Source: Smallanthus sonchifolius (Eukaryota > Streptophyta > Magnoliopsida > Asterales > Asteraceae). From it: 64,000 bases of DNA. The stretch is from the NCBI GenBank assembly GCA_023525975.1, contig CM042018.1, positions 103,532,001-103,596,000 on the forward strand. The letters are read 5' to 3'. How positions within the stretch are numbered: position 1 is the stretch's first letter; each line of letters opens with the position of its first letter. The translations under genes and the position numbers were made by a program. The notes beneath the pieces were generated by a model. That model was not told the origin of the DNA, made no database searches, and worked only from the letters and a program-made list of their open reading frames with translations. Positions 61,463 through 64,000 of this stretch are shown one piece after another.

Positions 61463-64000
61463 TCCTCCTCTAGTTAGAAGAATTTCGTCCCGAAATTAAG
61501 TTGGTGCCGTCTGTAGTTGATGTCTCGTTGAACAATTGGGGATACTTAAGTCTCATCTAGTATTTGTGTTTCTAGGTGAATTTTGGTCCTCGTTTAGAGT
61601 TCCATCTAGCTTTCATTATGGGGATGTGACTTCGTTTCAGTTTCATAAATTTTTCGATCCATGATTTCTACTAGTTGTTCCACAAAGTGGAGTTTGTCGC
61701 CGATTTGAATCTCTTCAAGTGGTATAGCAAGGGTTTCATCCAATAAGCACTTCACATGGAATGTGTCGTGTACACTACTGAGTTGTTAGGGTGGCTTTAG
61801 TCGGTAAGCCACAGGACCTATTCTTTGCTAAGATTTCAAACGGTCCGATGTATCGGGGATTGAGTTTACCTCGTTTCCCAAATCTAACAACCCCTTTTCA
61901 AGGCGAGACTTTTAAGAGTGCGTTGTCTCTAACATGGAATTCCTAGGGTTTGTGTTCTTACTTATGAAATTCGTGTTTCTAATGCACATTAATTCCCTTA
62001 ATGTATTATGAGCTATTATTGACTTCATTATCAATGTGAATCTTGCCATCAAAGTAAATTTCCTCTGGTAGTATAGGTAACGAGTCTTTAGACAATCGTT
62101 CCTTTCACTATGCATAATATGTTATGTGAGCTGTCGAGTTTCCTGAAGCAACTTGAGTTTATACGCCATGGAACCGATTCTATTCCGAATCTTAATTGTT
62201 CCAACGTATCATAGAGAGAGTTTCTCGTTCTTTCTAAAATAACTATACTCTTTTTGATGATATCTCATGGTAATCAGCATAATATCCTTGACTACCTTTG
62301 ATTGATCAACCATGTCTCCTACTCCAGGAGTTTCACTGATCAACCCTTAAATGTTTTTCCAAAGAGTTAAGTTGGATATTCCTAACTTAGTCCATTATGC
62401 GAGGATTTGACGTTTTCGTCAATATCACTCTGTATAGTGTGCAATTTTCTATTGCATGATATTCCATTAGCCGAGCATTCTAGCTCCTATTAGGATCATC
62501 TCCATAAGTCCTATGTGTATCCTCAACGGTTTGAATCGTGCTTTCTCTTTGACCATTTGTCAGAGAATATCTAAAGATGTTCACTCACAAGCGTGTTCTT
62601 ATGACTTTCTTCTATCCCTTTTGAAGTAAGATATCTATCATTATCAGGGATAATGAACATGTACTTTAGGTCTATCTAATATTTTAACCTACAGTCTAGT
62701 CGACTCTCCTAGTTTTGAAATATTTCATGTAAGACGAAAGTATACCGATTTCTGGTCAATAGAATTTATGATAACCCACATGGTTTCTGATGTTTTGATA
62801 TGCCTTCAACACCGGTTCTGCAAGTCTTGACGTATAAAGCAATTCCTTTCTTTATACTTAGAAGAATTCCTTAAAATCCTTGTACATTTCGCCCGTTCCT
62901 CCAGGTACGGATTACTTAGACTCGAACTATAACCAATCTTGATTTTTCTATAATGTTCGTGTCATGAATCCACGTTCTGATCTTGAATTAGAGAACTTCA
63001 TCACTTAGGTTCCCATTTTGACTATTCTCCATCAAGAATCCATTCTTTAAGTCGACATTCTTGGTTGTTTCTCCTATGCATTCAACTTTTGGGATTCGGT
63101 ATCTCTAACGCATGCCCTTAGATGGTGTTTGACTATTTCCCTAACCGCTTAATGCGTTAGGTACTATATCAGTTTTTTCCAGATGTTAATGAATTTCCCA
63201 TTCATATTTACGGAACGATTTTCCTTTTCTACTCTGACGCGTTATGAGTACTTCCTACTAGGAGCCATATTGGAGACCCTCGTGGTCGGCGATAATGAGA
63301 TATTCAATATTGTATCTAAATCTCAAGGGTATAACGCTAGGGTTCAAACTTTTCAAACTAAAGGTAGTGTTGTTCTCTTCATCTACTATGACTTGACGAA
63401 GCACAATCGCAACGTCATTGCCCACATAATTGGTACCTTAACGTGATGCAGTCAGTTGTTTTCCAATAGGAAAGGGTAACTCTTGTGCATGGGATTACTT
63501 CCGTTTTAATAAGCTGCAATGCTATCTCTTGATTCTCTTACTACTTAATCGCTATGAGTGATGCCTAAACTTCCGTTTTAATAAGCTGCAATGCTTCTCC
63601 TTGGGTGTCTTAAATGTTCTCCACCATTTCCATGGATTTACGTGAAGGTATCTCGTTCACGCACTAAGAAAATGCTTTTCTTGAAGTCAAGGTTCGTACT
63701 TAGAGACCTTGGCATTAAATTTCTCTTTCGTGAAAACTTCCAAGACTATTTCACGACGGTGTTCATGATTTCCTTGTCTTGTGAATTGTTATTGATGAAT
63801 AATGTCATCGATTTATCTAAATAAGGTTCACAACTTGATTCCTTAAAGTACGTAAACACTACAAGTGCGTTGATTAAATCAAACGTCACTGCTAGAAATT
63901 TGTAGTTTCCATATCGAGTCCTAAAGACTGTCTACATTAAGTTGCTCTACTGAATTCTCAATTGATGGCATCTTGGCTTAAGGTTGATATAAGTCGATCC
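61463..64000 (-). pseudogene. Ty3 (chromovirus-type) pol remnant, runs off the window
   Basis: Read on the minus strand, the internal region abuts the LTR: a purine-rich AGAGGAGGA, then TTTCGGGACGAAATTC. Upstream are FGKRGKLNPRYIGPFEI (integrase GPY/F region, about 61890-61830) and, in another frame, KCLLDETLAIPLEEIQIGDK and LHFVEQLVEIMDRK (about 61760-61660), the segment between integrase and chromodomain in plant Tekay-like elements. Stops and frame changes are frequent. 62100-64000 is presumably more decayed pol. Nothing intact. Confidence 0.7.

Noticed and set aside
63183..63446. 87-codon plus-strand ORF
   Set aside because: Runs antisense to the decayed Ty3 pol; probably a chance frame.

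Overview
This is plant nuclear DNA. It has GT-AG introns, plant-specific protein families (a MORF RNA-editing factor and a receptor-like cytoplasmic kinase), an AT-rich background, and about 80% decayed, nested transposable elements. The kinase subfamily and the style of the Ty3 and Athila LTRs suggest a daisy-family (Asteraceae) genome. That assignment is inference; genus and species cannot be read from the window.

Layout. Positions 1-7.7 kb hold two complete minus-strand genes: a 521-residue TPR protein with a disordered, DPF/DFGF-rich N-terminus (504-3003, two exons), and a mitochondrial MORF3-like RNA-editing factor (5170-7679, four exons). Their introns carry hAT-type MITEs with 8-bp target duplications, one of them nested inside a tRNA-derived SINE. 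Positions 8-16.8 kb are repeats, chiefly a solo Ty3-type LTR (9974-13909, target duplication agtag). That LTR contains a Helitron-like insertion carrying a GAPDH exon fragment. Positions 16,843-28,044 are one Ty1/copia element (TNT1/Tork-like, target duplication aacat) broken by two later insertions: a truncated minus-strand Athila-type element (18,058-21,710, duplication ccaat) and a solo Ty3 LTR (22,894-25,822, duplication gttac). Positions 29.3-34.7 kb hold a SINE, a two-exon kinase gene (30,172-31,384), a MITE built of GGCTAAGCC boxes, and a dead minus-strand copia fragment. Positions 35-41 kb are mostly anonymous, with Helitron 3' ends and one possible 52-codon gene behind a TATA box. Positions 41.4-53.3 kb are stacked LTRs.

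The most unusual structure is at 53.4-59 kb. A 3.6-kb near-perfect palindrome (53,371-56,999) is made of two tail-to-tail copies of a terminal-inverted-repeat element. Its interior is a long array of an 18-bp motif (CATTGTGTAATACAAGTT) with recurring spacer variants. A single-copy version of the same element lies at 57,584-58,890. Both sit in (TA)n microsatellites, and a complete short Helitron (57,025-57,513) lies between them. The window ends in Ty3 LTR and decayed minus-strand pol (61,463-64,000).

Only three genes look intact: TPR, MORF3-like and the kinase. They are not an operon or obvious pathway; the rest is transposon archaeology. Exon boundaries were placed by eye from GT/AG signals, reading-frame continuity and family motifs.
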